NCBI GenBank assembly: GCA_016584305.1
Contig: JACEEZ010016334.1
Coordinates: forward strand, 1-64,000
Source of the DNA: Chionoecetes opilio
Taxonomy: Eukaryota > Arthropoda > Malacostraca > Decapoda > Majidae
Reading direction: 5' to 3'
DNA: 64,000 nucleotides
The notes under the pieces were generated by a model. That model was not told where the DNA came from and did no database searches. It was given only the letters and a program-made list of their open reading frames with translations. Below are positions 1 to 11,300 of this stretch, one piece after another; within the stretch, counting starts at the first letter, position 1, and every line of letters begins with the position of its first letter. A program made the translations under genes and the position numbers.

Positions 1-905
1 TTTTTGGGGGGCCTTCCCGTTTTTACCCCCCTTTTCCGGGGGGGAAAAAAAACCCCCTTTTGGTCCCCCGGAACTGGCAGCACGACCTGTCTTAGTTTTT
101 TGCAGTCACGGGACTTTAAAGGAATTTTAATTTATTTTTTAATATTCCTTCCCTTTTTTCTTTTTGAAATATTTTGAATGTTTTTTAACAATTTGGGAAA
201 AAATTTTGAAGGCAATTTCCCCTTATTGCCATGGAAAAAAAAAAAAAAATACAGTCGGGCATCTGGGACGGGTCGTGGTGGGTCGGTGTGGCCAACTTGG
301 GTGACTAATTTTTATTTAGTCACTGCCGCCACATAAAAAGCCGCGCGTGAAATAATGACATGTAATTTTCTCAATTTTCTTGGCCTTGCTTTGTTTGACA
401 AAATGGTAAATATAGTGAGTGAGGAAAATATAGTGAAAGTGATTGGTTTTTATAATACTATGAAAAAGTGAGCATAAGGGTTTTGCCCAGTTTTCCATTT
501 ATCCCCCTCTCCGTTTTCCCCTCACTTCCTCCACTAGCACCAACAATCATTATCATGAATTTTTGGCGCTTTGGTTTTTTTGGGGGGTGGTTGGGCCCTG
601 TTGACAGAGATAAGGGTAGATAAAAGATAGATAGTAGATAGAGCAGGATAGAAGATAGGTAGAATAGACAGAGAAGAATAGATATAGAGATAGAATTAAG
701 ATAGAGATAGATAATTTTGAGATAGAGATAGATGATAGTAGAGCAGAGATGAGGCCCCACGGGGACGATCTGTTGCAAGTGGCCGGGCGGGAAAAAACTG
801 CTTGAACAGCGTGTGTTTTTAAACATTTCATGAGGGTTTATGCTGTGATTGGTTTGAAAAATTTAAAAAAAACAATTTTTCATTGGTGGGTGAGATGACG
901 CGCTT
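1..905. other. Low-complexity left edge, no gene
   Basis: The first 60 bases are long G, C, T and A runs typical of a poor read end. The rest is T-rich with no recognisable coding or repeat family apart from the GATA tract described separately. Short ORFs here have no recognisable content. Confidence 0.6.
606..748. repeat. Degenerate GATA/GATAGA microsatellite
   Basis: Repeated gataga and tagata words fill about 140 bases with scattered substitutions. ORFs on the minus strand across it are translations of the simple repeat. Confidence 0.85.
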
Positions 906-1229
906 TTGGGGGTCATTTCTGCCTTTGTCATCAGGCCTTTCCCACGCGTTTGCGACCGAAAAGGGAGGTTTTTAGCTTTTGTCGTTTGGGAAAAGAAGTT
1001 TGGAAAAGGTCGTCGTTGCTGGCCAACTACCTTTGTTGCTGGTTCCCGCCCTGGTCAAAATGCGGGGGGTTTTTTGGTTTTGGGTGTGGAAAATTCTGAG
1101 TTCTCAGCGATCATCGACTACTTCCCTACGGGCGAACTAGTAGTGAGGTGGTATAGTGGGGCCCCCTGAGACGAGGAGGGGGCGTGGGGAGACTACGGGG
1201 TGTTACACCTTACTGGTCCCGGTGAGCAA

Positions 1230-3905
1230 TGGTCACCGTGAACGGGGAGTAGCTATAGCTCTCCGCAAAAAAGAGGCCGTCAGTTGAGGGGTTACCCGGT
1301 TGAGAGCGTATAATGCGGGTGAGGATGAAACACACTCGGGTTTCAAGTATCGTTGCAGTGTATGCTCCTCCGAGTGCGTAAAATGAAGAGAAGACGGATG
1401 TTTCCTACGCCCAAAACTCGACTCAGTATAGACCGTGTCCTCATCGGGACACACTCATGTCTTGGGCGAATTCAATGCTACTTACTGGCACTGTGAGAGA
1501 GCTACGATTATGTGTTTCCCCCATGCTCTGGTACCAGAAACCACCAACAGTTCTTGCTCTGAACTTTGCAAGTCCAGAAGGTTGGAATGCAGGTTCTTGG
1601 TTATTAAGAGGTACCAGAGCTGCAGCGTGGACATGGTAAGAATGCCGAGAGGGGTAGCTAAGGAGATCGACCACGTCCTCGTTATACTCGTGGAGGACCT
1701 CTCCAGAATTGCAGGGTTTACAGGGAGTGCGAGTCTTTGAAACATATCACAGGATTATTGTTGCACAACTTAAGCTTCATTGTCAAGTCCAGAAGAATAT
1801 CAAGAGGTAACCATACCTGTGTTTCATTGAGAAAATTGAAGACTTGACATGTGTCATGAGTATGCGGGTGGCAGTCTCAAATCCGGTTTGATGTGTCGGG
1901 GCTCTCGGGGAACCTTGTAGGAACTGTGGGGATACCTTCAAACGTGAAAAACTCTACAGGCTGCAAAGAGGTAGGGGAGCGCCCGAGGGCCAAATGCGTG
2001 GTTTGTCTGACGGAGACGTGGCGAAAATGCGAGGAGAGTCGCGCTTGCCAGGTGAGCCCCGGGAACCAGGGACCAGCACAGGGCTCTGTCACGCCGGACT
2101 AGATACCCTCATGGGAGAGACAAGGAGAGGTCTGTCAGGCGTCTCGCCGTAGGATGTCGAGGCTAATTTGAACGCTAATGACACCTCCGACCGCCGACGA
2201 GCCTGAAGAAGCTCCGTCCAAGCTCCTTTTCGGGGCGAGTGCTGATCGACAGCAGATGGCGCCTCGGTCGGACATCGGATGGGCAGAGGCGTTGGGGCTG
2301 AGTACTTGGGCAGGGTCCACGGTGGACCCTCCAACCGCGCCAGCTTCTCACACTGGGTTACAGGCAGTGGATGTGATTCCTCCCATTGACGAAACGCACC
2401 CTCTCTTGACGAAGTCGAGGGCGGTAGCAAAAGTGAGGGGTGAAGGCAGCTTGGTGTTTGTAATATCAGTGCGAGCTATCAAAGCTGGGGGTGAGGCCAT
2501 GATCCTGCGGGTTGCACGCTGCATGACGCAGTGCTGTGGCAAATCAGGTACATTCCTCCTGACTGGAAAGGGTGGTGGTCGTCCCTACTGGGAAAGGAAA
2601 GGGGACGCAGGACTGCAACAATTACCGCTGTATTCACTGTCAGCGTTACCGGAAGGTGCTGCCAATCAATGATGACACGGATTCGCAGTTCATCTGGTGA
2701 AGCATCAGAGACCTCAGCAGTCTGGGTTCACGCCTGTAAAGTCAAACAACGGACGTTATCCTAGCGCTGCGTGTCCCGGTGGAAAACGCCGACAGTGAGT
2801 CGAAGTGGGGATTCTTGCCAGCCCTATGTTGATCTCAAGAAGGCGTTTGAGTTCAGTGCATCGGAGTCACTCTGGGATCTTCTGCGACTTCGACGGGATT
2901 CCTGAAAGTGAATATGCCGTTTGATAACTGGTCTGTATTCTGGACTGAGATTGCTGTGAAGTGTGGGGCAGGTGTATCCAGGCTCTTTCCTGTGAATACA
3001 GTGACGTGAGGCAAGCGTGCGTGCTTGACCCATCACTTTTCAACGATTGTATGGACTTGGTATTGCGACAAGGTTGTAGATCAAAGTGATTGTGGAGCAT
3101 CCGTCGCAACACCAGACACTGATCTGTTTTTGCCGATGAGCAATAATCTGCTGAATCGATGGAGGTCCTGGTGATGGCTCTCGAAGCGCGGCACGAGGAG
3201 GCAAAGCCTTTTGGACTTGAGGTCTCCTGGCTTAAGACCAAGTGTCCATGTGTTGGAGACATACTAGATGAAGAGTACAGTCTGTTCATGGCGTGCTGGC
3301 GAGGACAGAGATCTTGGAAAGTTTTACATACCTTGGGTAGCGCAGTCAATAAGACGGCGGGTCACGTCAAGAAGTCTTACAGGCGGATTGGCATAGCACG
3401 GTTTATGGATCGTCAGCGGGAGTATTTGGCGTGTCGAACCGTGCAGGATGACAAGATCCGGATCTTCCAAGTCGCTTGTGTCCCGGTCTTACTCTATGGT
3501 TGTAGGACAGGACAACTAAAATAGTGACTGGAGAGACGAATCAAATGCCTTTCCCCCGTTAATAAATGTCTTCGCAGAATCAGAATGCACGGAGGACTGA
3601 ATCGAGGCCTATACCTGCATAGTCCGTCAGCGTCAACTTCGGATATCTGGCATGTGGCACGCTACCCTGAAACAGATCCTTCCCAGCGGGTGTATCCTCT
3701 AAGAGACAATCCGGCGTGTGAGGAGTCCCAAGGGGGTTCCCAAAGGCTTGTGGCTGGGTAAAGTGATGTTTCTTGTCGAGAAGCTGCTTGGTATGGGAAG
3801 GGAGCCTGCAGGGAACTCGCGCGTGAGTGACCCCCGGGAGTGGCCTTCATAGGAGTGGGCGAGGGCGCGCGCCCCCCAGGCGTGTGCCCCTAATGATTGC
3901 ATGAT
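1230..3905 (+). mobile_element. Degenerate RTE-like non-LTR retrotransposon (endonuclease plus reverse transcriptase)
   Basis: Decayed LINE ORF read through many frameshifts. Around 1300-1740 is an APE-type endonuclease: an ERIMR-like stretch, a VYAP block, then GEFNAT (normally GDFNA), and GGVAKEIDHVLV near 1650. From about 2180 the reverse transcriptase follows: KLRGE-like, AELLKAGGEAM-like, IPPDWK, GKGDRxDCNNY-like, YVDLKKAF at 2823-2850, VRQAC near 3005, and FADE near 3128 where FADD is expected. MALEARHEEAKPFGLEVSWLK follows at 3172-3235, and PVLLYGC near 3484. The C-terminal part is recognisable up to an RPPGVCP-like ending near 3890, followed by a short tgat-rich tail. This domain layout and short repetitive tail fit the RTE clade, an assignment from memory. 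It cannot be active. Its 3' end abuts the tandem array at 3906. Confidence 0.85.
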
Positions 3906-5731
3906 TGATGGTGGAATCTATGCCAAAGCGATAGGGACACTGCGTGTAAAAGCCTAGGTGAATTAGATCTAAATAAATGTACATCTCTTCCATGACATGT
4001 TTTTTTTTAATAAACATCAATGTTAACAAAAAATGATATTATTTCAATCACTTGTCCGCCCCAGACAAATTGACACACATGCGTGTTTATTTAATTTTTT
4101 TACGTATGATTAGATATATAGTTAAGTTTTGAGTGTGATGAGAAGATGACGAAAACTGTTGATAAAAACAGATATTTATAGGCCTGCGTGTGTTTTTAAC
4201 TATGAGAAACGTGGATAATAGTGGAGGTTATGGTTATCAACAGGAAGGAACAGCTATAGATGGCCAGTAGAAGTAGATAGCTAAGATAAGAAGAATACAG
4301 GTCTTAGCTACTCTGGTAGGAATATGCTCGTAGCCCGAAGCGCGGTGTGACAAACACGCGCAGTTTGGCCACCACTACGGGCATCTTTGTGGGCAAAATA
4401 CCAAAGAGGCGGGGAAAATATCGCTGGGGACACGGCCTTACCATTCATAACATCAGCTGTTTAAATCGTTGTGGGGTATCAGGCTCTACTCCGTAGGTTG
4501 ACTTCAGAAAATATTAGGACAAGAGAAAAGATTGGTGCAAGGAAACATAAAAAATCTTAGAAGAAAAATGGCGAACTCTCAAAAGAAGACAAGTCTCACC
4601 CAAGAAAACAAGCTCAGATCTAAATGGCTGAAGGTCACTAGCGTGTGTCAGTCATCAACTCATGTATATGGAAACACCTTAATTGTCTCCATGCAATATA
4701 TAAATATGTAGGAATCATGAGCAGGTTGTACACCATTCGCCATTTCCCTTCATATTACAAATGTACAATGATGAACAGTGGGACACCATTATTACCATTT
4801 CTTCACGTATTATTATATTCACATGGTACTAGTAAGTGAAGAATGTAAGATACGGTTAAATGTTTGACCGTATATACTACATTTTCTGATCATCATTAAT
4901 CTCGGTCCCCTAAAAAATTGCACTTTATACAAAAAAAACGGCATGTGCATTTTGTTTTAAACACATTTTCTAAATTTCATGTAGGACAGGCGCGGGGATA
5001 AATTGCATTTACGTAGGAACGTTAGGACTTTCATGGTTCTGTAGAGATATTTGGACCAAATATGAGTGTAAAGAGTAGGCAACACGCGGCGCCGCGCGCT
5101 ACCAAACCTTTCAGTGGAAGTTCAGTCTTCCCAACCTCGTCGGTGGGAGAGGCACGCTCGTCGGTGTTCGCCCGCTAGGCAGTAACATTACCACCCGTAG
5201 AAAAGTTTTGATGCTGGTGTTTTCACGAGTTTCTGCCAGCCCCTCTGCCCTTGTTAGATTCGCTTCACAGACCCAAGGCGAAACCGAGAGGTGGGTGCGT
5301 AGTCCCATTACATGATTGGTCCCATTAGATGGGGTACCTGGAAAGTCTGGGAGAGGGGGCCGCAGGACTCTGATAGGTCCGGTAAGTCCGACAGGGGGCA
5401 GCTTCAGCCTTCAGGGCTGGTACGACGCGTTTAGACGGCGGCCCCGTTTAGCCCTCCTGACGCTGTAGGATCAGTTGCTGGACGAGTTTACCATCCATCC
5501 CCCGTTCAGGTAGCTTGTGTTTCTGCAAGTAGCAGTCTGCTGTTGTTAGGTTTTTATTAAGCTTTGTTTTTCTGCATCTTCCCTTTCTGCGCTATTTTCT
5601 GAGTCATCCCCACTAACGGCCATGGCAATCTCCACTCTCCGCCCTTCGTCAGGAGGGGAAACTATCGCAGTGATAGATCAGTGAGCATACTTCGAACCAC
5701 CTCACAATGCAAGGACAATGTTGCTTCACAC
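3906..5731 (+). repeat. Array unit 1, first part (blocks c, d, e, f, g, a)
   Basis: Block c (3906-4030) begins gtggaatctatgccaaagcg, as at 46257, 51206 and 57728. Block d is at 4110-4345, e at 4430-4633, f at 4650-4850 and g at 4860-5085. Block a, at 5100-5728, is shared with 55430-56030 and ends in ttgcttcacac. The unit is broken at 5731 by the element at 5732-8050, resumes for 8051-8083 and 34236-34271, and then continues from 44411. The LINE ending at 3905 cuts off its Tc1 fragment. Confidence 0.8.
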
Positions 5732-5878
5732 TAGTCCAATCAATTAGCGCGTTTACCCTAACCCACCACAAATTGCAATAGAAACAAAACAATTTATTTT
5801 TATGAAACCTGTTGATCCCAGAACAAATATATGAAATTATACTCAATTCTAATGATGTGGATCAATTATTTTTTCAGA

Positions 5879-5980
5879 TGAACAGAGCCGGAACGAGAAG
5901 GTGGTCAGTGACGCTGCAGTGAGCAATTGGATCGAGTGTGCAGAGGACAGTTCAACGCTGCTTTCCGGTCATTGTGACGT
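5879..5980 (+). CDS. Candidate internal exon in element F
   Basis: A pyrimidine-rich acceptor (tattttttcag, ending 5878) and a donor (gac followed by gtaagg, near 5980) bound an open frame of 34 codons that includes SDAAVSNWIECAED. A second acceptor ending near 6493 (ctctcttttcag) leads into codons for HMGDCVFCKKQPLL, which has a C-x2-C pair. The pairing of these exons is inference, and the downstream frame is broken. No family was recognised. Confidence 0.35.
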
Positions 5981-5995
5981 AAGGAGTATTATATT

Positions 5996-6396
5996 TCATG
6001 TAGGATTGTTAAGTTTATTTTATTTAAAGTTTTCACAAAAAAAAATTCTGTAACATTTTTTAAACATTAAAATTTTACAAACAAAAATTTTTTTTTTAAC
6101 CATTTCAATTTTTTTTTTAACATTTCATTAGTACCAATTTGAGCCGTAACCACATTACCCGATAACTAAAAAACTGGAGAGTTATACGCTGCGGTCATGT
6201 GAATGTAGGATATTAATTAATGTAGATTGTTAAGGTTATTTTTATTTAAAGTGTTAACAAAATTTTTTGTTTAACATTTTTTAACATTAAATTTTTTTTT
6301 TTTTTAACATTTCAATTTTTTTTAACATTTCATAGTACCAATTTGGGGGCCGTTTAACCAATTACCCGATTAACTTAAAAAACGTGGAGAGTATAC
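5996..6396. repeat. Tandem duplication, about 200 bp twice
   Basis: Two adjacent copies (about 5996-6192 and 6203-6396) share atgtaggat, a T-rich stretch with repeated aacattt words, agtaccaattt, attacccgat and a ggagagt-tatacg end. They differ mainly by indels in the T runs. Confidence 0.75.
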
Positions 6397-6857
6397 GTAT
6401 TTGTATTTTGTATGAAATGTATATGAACATGTACATTTATAGTCGGAAAAACAGAGGGAACAAAGTAATCCTAAGGTTTCCTCTCTCTTTTCAGCACATG
6501 GGTGACTGCGTCTTCTGTAAGAAACAACCTCTCCTGTGATCCAACCAGTACAACTGACGGATATAAAGGTTTACGAGGATCAAAAGAAGCTGGAGTGAGC
6601 GTGTGAAGAAGTCCAAGTCCAATCCAGGACAGGGCAGTCATACAGATGCCGGCGGGGTGTTTCTGTAAGTGAGAGACATGAACTTCTCTGCAGCGAAAAC
6701 ATGTTTCGTCTGATGCAGACAAAGGAGGTGCCTTCGTTCTTTGGAGTCAGCGTTTGACGACCGAACTCAGTGTTCTTTATGTTGTAATCCTGACAAGTAC
6801 CAGGGAGGAAAAAGGACATATGTGACTCCATGTTAAAGACAATGCGACTCCAAAATC

Positions 6858-7145
6858 ATGTGTCGGACGGCCTGTGAAAAATCGATAGACAATTGTTCAG
6901 ATAACAGTGAGAGCAGAATTGCAGTGTGGCGATATACACGACAACAGATCCGGTTTATCCATAACGTTGCAGTACTAACTGGTACAAAGAAAACAGTTAC
7001 CACTCAAAAATTCCAATCGGAAGATGCGCCGTCTCATCAAACGCACAGAAGTGGGCGACCTAAGGACCAAATCAGACATGCAAGCGTTCCTGAAGGTGGA
7101 AAAGTACCTAGAAAGGAAATGATGAGGACACAAAACCAAAATTAG
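6858..7145 (+). CDS. Unidentified ORF in element F
   Basis: 95-codon frame, basic, starting MCRTACEKSIDNCSDN. No domain was recognised. It lies downstream of the candidate exons in the same orientation. Beyond the stop a different frame stays open with ISDLIGKWRNSS, which could be a continuation after an indel. The start codon is not supported by anything except being the first ATG. Confidence 0.25.
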   Translation: MCRTACEKSIDNCSDNSESRIAVWRYTRQQIRFIHNVAVLTGTKKTVTTQKFQSEDAPSHQTHRSGRPKDQIRHASVPEGGKVPRKEMMRTQNQN

Positions 7146-7264
7146 TGATTTAATTGGAAAATGGAGGAATTCTAGTAGGACATCGGCTGTGATGCATATG
7201 GTTTTTATAAATGAAGGATAACCTTCTCAATCAATTGGTGATAAGATCATAAGGCAGACAATGA

Positions 7265-7678
7265 ATGGGAAAACCAAATGTTGTGACATTTAGGGTGTGG
7301 CATCGCGATTCTCCAGGCCTTCTATCGTCAACAAAAAGGAAAGTGATCCTGAAGCAGAAAAGTTGCGCCATTGATCCGACAGCCCCTGATATCATTAAAA
7401 GTGACATTAAAAACAGGTCATCTCAAATTAGGAACATTACCATACTACACGACATGTCCACTGTCAATGCGCAAACCAAGCCCTACCAAGTCACTAAAGC
7501 TCTGCTGGAAATGCCTCTTTGTGGGAAAGAAAAAGACTTAAAAATCTGCTCAACCGGAAAGGCGATCATGCAAGACACGAAGGGCCTAGGATCTGGATTT
7601 GGTGAGGGGATATATAAATCCAAGTTTATTGCCTGCATTCACAGCAAGGGTGGGATCAGTAATAATGGGTTTAAATGA
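7265..7678 (+). CDS. Unidentified 137-codon ORF in element F
   Basis: Open for 137 codons in AT-rich DNA, longer than most chance frames nearby. Lysine- and serine-rich, with no signal peptide, membrane segment or recognised motif. It ends 290 bp before the right inverted repeat. It could be the last exon of the element's own gene or a chance frame. Confidence 0.3.
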   Translation: MGKPNVVTFRVWHRDSPGLLSSTKRKVILKQKSCAIDPTAPDIIKSDIKNRSSQIRNITILHDMSTVNAQTKPYQVTKALLEMPLCGKEKDLKICSTGKAIMQDTKGLGSGFGEGIYKSKFIACIHSKGGISNNGFK

Positions 7679-8341
7679 TTAAGCTCACATTTTAAGTATA
7701 AATTAATCCCAATTTTGAATGTGCAAAAAAAGTAGGCATAATATTTTGTCAATTATTGATGTGACAGAAAAAAAATGCATTGCCATAACCAGGCCACAAA
7801 CTGGTTAAATAAAAAATTAAAATTTAAAGTGTTTTGTGGTATTATTAAGAGTGAATTGTCGTAGATTTAATTACAATTACGGTAGTCCCCCCGAAAAAGT
7901 AACAAACCGCAAAGACCTGGAAAAACCATGTTCCACTCAAAAATATTAAGTATAATCTAAGCAGAATCAGTAGGCACAAGGTTTTCAGAAAAATATAACT
8001 TGTTTCTATTGCAATTTGTGGTGGGTACTATTCATATTATGACTGGACTAAACAGCCTCTCCTGACTGTCACTGCCGCTCTTAGGGCCGTGACTATAAAC
8101 CTTCCGCCGGGACTGGCGATGCTGCGCAGGCGAACGGCCCGATCTCAGGAAATCCTTATTGTAAACACTGGCTTCCACCAACCTGCGGAACGCCAGGAGT
8201 TGGCGGACCGTGAGTGTTCGCCAGCGCTAACTTCCCTACCCGCTCGACTCGGAGAAAAAGCAGGGGAAATCGCGGGAAATCTCAACAGTGTTGACATCTA
8301 AAGCGACACACTGCTACGAGTGACGATGCGGGCTCTTTAAA

Positions 8342-11300
8342 TAGTCCGGGCAGCTTAAGTGAAATGATTGGGGACATGCCGGATAAAAGCACCAAAAATT
8401 TTTTCAGGCACTTAAAGGCTCTAGCTATGATTTTGAGAGGGAGACAATGATCCCATCACTCAGAGGCTATAAGGAAACGCTTCTTTATTATTGACATGTC
8501 GCATGTGGAAATTAGGGTAAATGGGTTTTAAAAAGCAATATAATAAGGAAATGTTGATTGGACGCAAGTATCTATTATATATTCAATAACTCCAGGAACA
8601 AAAATTCAATATGGCTGTCAAAAAAACATAATTCATATTATCGACTTTAAAACCCCTGGGACACGCGAAATGCATGTAGTTTATTAGCAGAACACGATAA
8701 AACATACTCCTGCAATTCAAAAATGACAGTGGTAATATACGGGACGGGCATATGAAAAATAAGTATTCATTACGCTCCTATACAACAATCAGTTCTTCTG
8801 TACAGCTGCAGGAATGGCCATGGCTTTGTTAAGCACCAGTATCACAAGCAGGTAGATTCATAATTGTAATTATGTGTTACTTTACATTTGCCAGCTGCCA
8901 CAGTTTCGGTGACATCGTCCAGCTGGCTTCTTGCATGAACATCTCCCGCCAAACTGCAGCACTTTTGCAGGCACACTTCACAAGTTCACTTACAGCATTT
9001 GCTGCGCAGGGCTGCCCCCGGGCAGACAGGCAACAAAGGACGTTGTTTGAATCCAGTGTCCATAACGAAGCATCCAGCGTTGGGTCTGTTGTCGGGCCTG
9101 TGACAGGTTGTCCAGATTGCAGCCTGGTTACACTGAACGCTGGTGTGATGCGAAGGGCCTGTTGAGTTGGGGGAATGTTTCCATCCGTTCTGTTTTCGGC
9201 AGAACATTCCTTCTTGCTTCATTCACCGACACCAGAGGGGGTTCTTTCATATTATAAGACGTGAAACGTTCCAGCAACTGGAACTCCTGGCAATCCACGG
9301 TGATGTGCATGTGGATGTTCTCGATGAAGTTGAGGCATCTGTGACTTCGGTATAGGCCAACCACATGCTTCCCAAAACCGACTTTTTTCACCTTTCCAAA
9401 GAAAGAAGAATTCGTATCACACCTGTGAAGCTTGTGGGAACACTGGTAGCGATGTGACCTCTCTTTGCCCAGAGTACTACAGATGGCATTGATGTGTAGG
9501 AAAAGGAAGTTCTTGCCATGCCGAAGGGCGCCCAGATGTCAGCCGATGGATACTGCTGGCTAGAAGTGATACTTCCCGATGAGGATGACAAGAACGTCAG
9601 TATCCACGGTGGTACTCAAGCATGTGGTGCATCCACTCTCTAGGGCATCTTGTAGCTGACCACAATCTTGGTCGCCTCTCGTTGGCCCACATGGCGGCAT
9701 CGAAGTGGTCAGTGCCACTGCAGGACTACAGAAGGCTCCCGAGTTGCAAAGACCGCTTCGCTGGGGAAGGTAGGGATACAATTTCTCTGATAGGAAACTG
9801 GAAGAGTCTACCTTGTTGTGGGGCAAGCAGGAAATCGGTCCAATTGCCGGGCCCGTGGTCTGGCCTGCACGATCTTCGTACACCTTCCCCGTTTCTCTCT
9901 GGTTGATTCTTTGATTACCGTGTCCAGGTACTGTCCCATAAACATATACTCTCATAGAGGTTTCCAGTTGCCTCATGTGTGGGGAACAAAACACTCACTG
10001 CATAATGTCAAATGTAGTGATGCCAGTCACCTGGGAGGAGGTGTACACAGCAGCACACTCGAGCACTCTAAACATCAAATGCAGCCAGAGGGTTCTTCTT
10101 GCGTCTCTGGGCCAGAATGTTGGTGAAGATCGGGACTTCCCTTGTCGCAGCTTCCTCTTTCAGCCAAAGAAGGAGGGTATAGGTTTGATTCTATGCTGAA
10201 GAAGGTCGGTCCAGGTCCCATCACGGCGTCTGATGTGACTATGTAGAGACGGGAAAAGAGGGCCACCGGTATACTCAGCATAGGACACTGTCCGACCTGC
10301 ATCCTCTTCGTATTTGGTGGTGGCGATCTGAAAGGGGCAATTGTTTTATTAATTGGCGTTATGGATGCGAGGTGCGTAGCATCTGTCAACCCGACTCTGT
10401 AGGATCATACTGCCTTCTTGCCAACAGGCCTCTACTCGCGAGGACTTGTGTTCGACAAACAGGATGGTCGATGACATCCGTGTGTCAAGTGCACAGGAGT
10501 TCTGGGAGTGTAATCATTGATGGTTTCCCATCTCACTCGATGACCTGGATAAGGCCACAGTTTGCTTCTGGATAGTCTTCTGGGTAGATAGACCCTCCTA
10601 GTGATGGTACTGGTCATATTTGGGTGTCGCATCACCTGTGCTCCACGAAAACTCGGCCAGGAGTCGCGCCTGCTCCGGTCCCGCAACCATCCACATCCTG
10701 AAGCAACTGGGGTCTCGGTAAGGCCCACGATCCTCCTCACCTTTCACAAGCTCGTTGTTTTGTCGTTGGGCCTTGCAGTCAATGGGTATAGTGGAGAACC
10801 TCTAGGCTGGTCTGTTTTCGAAACGACCAGTTGCCGTGACTTCGAATTGTTTGAATGCTGGGGCAAGACTCTCATGTCCCTTGATATTGCACCGGGACAC
10901 CTGGCATAAGTTCTGGTGGTCCAGAGCGAAGAAAACCATGGCACAAGAGCTTCAGTGTCTCAACGGTTAATAAGGGGAAATCTGGTGCTCTGGTGCACGT
11001 AACAAAGATCAGAGCCAAGAATTTCAAGCCGCAGGATGGATCCCAGTAATGGAATGTTGGACCATGGCAGCCAGTCCCCGTCTCCATGCCTCAAAACCTT
11101 CATCATGCTTGGTGTTCACCAACTGCATCTTGGTGAGCACTACCGCTGCCATCTTGGCCAGTGCGAGAGCACTGACTTGGTGGGAGTGTCTGGTCTTTCA
11201 TTGAGGTGGAGGCCGTCAGGAAAGAGTTCGCAGTGCCAGACGGATGCAATTATGATGAGTTAATGCGGTTGCCAGCGGAGCCTCCAGTAGCCCCAAGTGT

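Larger units (their letters stand above)
5732..8050. mobile_element. TAGT-terminated DNA transposon (element F), 2.3 kb
   Basis: The ends are tagtccaatca on the left and the inverse of tagtccagtca on the right. Inverted repeats cover about 85 bp (5732-5818 and 7965-8050) and share a nearly perfect cccaccacaaattgcaatag core. The flanks are cac at 5729-5731 and aac at 8051-8053. The empty site is visible at 56025-56050, where ttcacaccgcctctctcctg runs uninterrupted, so the boundaries are supported independently of the repeats. Inside are a candidate exon, two ORFs without recognised homology and a 200-bp tandem duplication. The TAGT ends resemble those of the larger nuclease-encoding elements in this window. 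It may be a shortened relative, but no shared protein motif was found. Confidence 0.8.
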
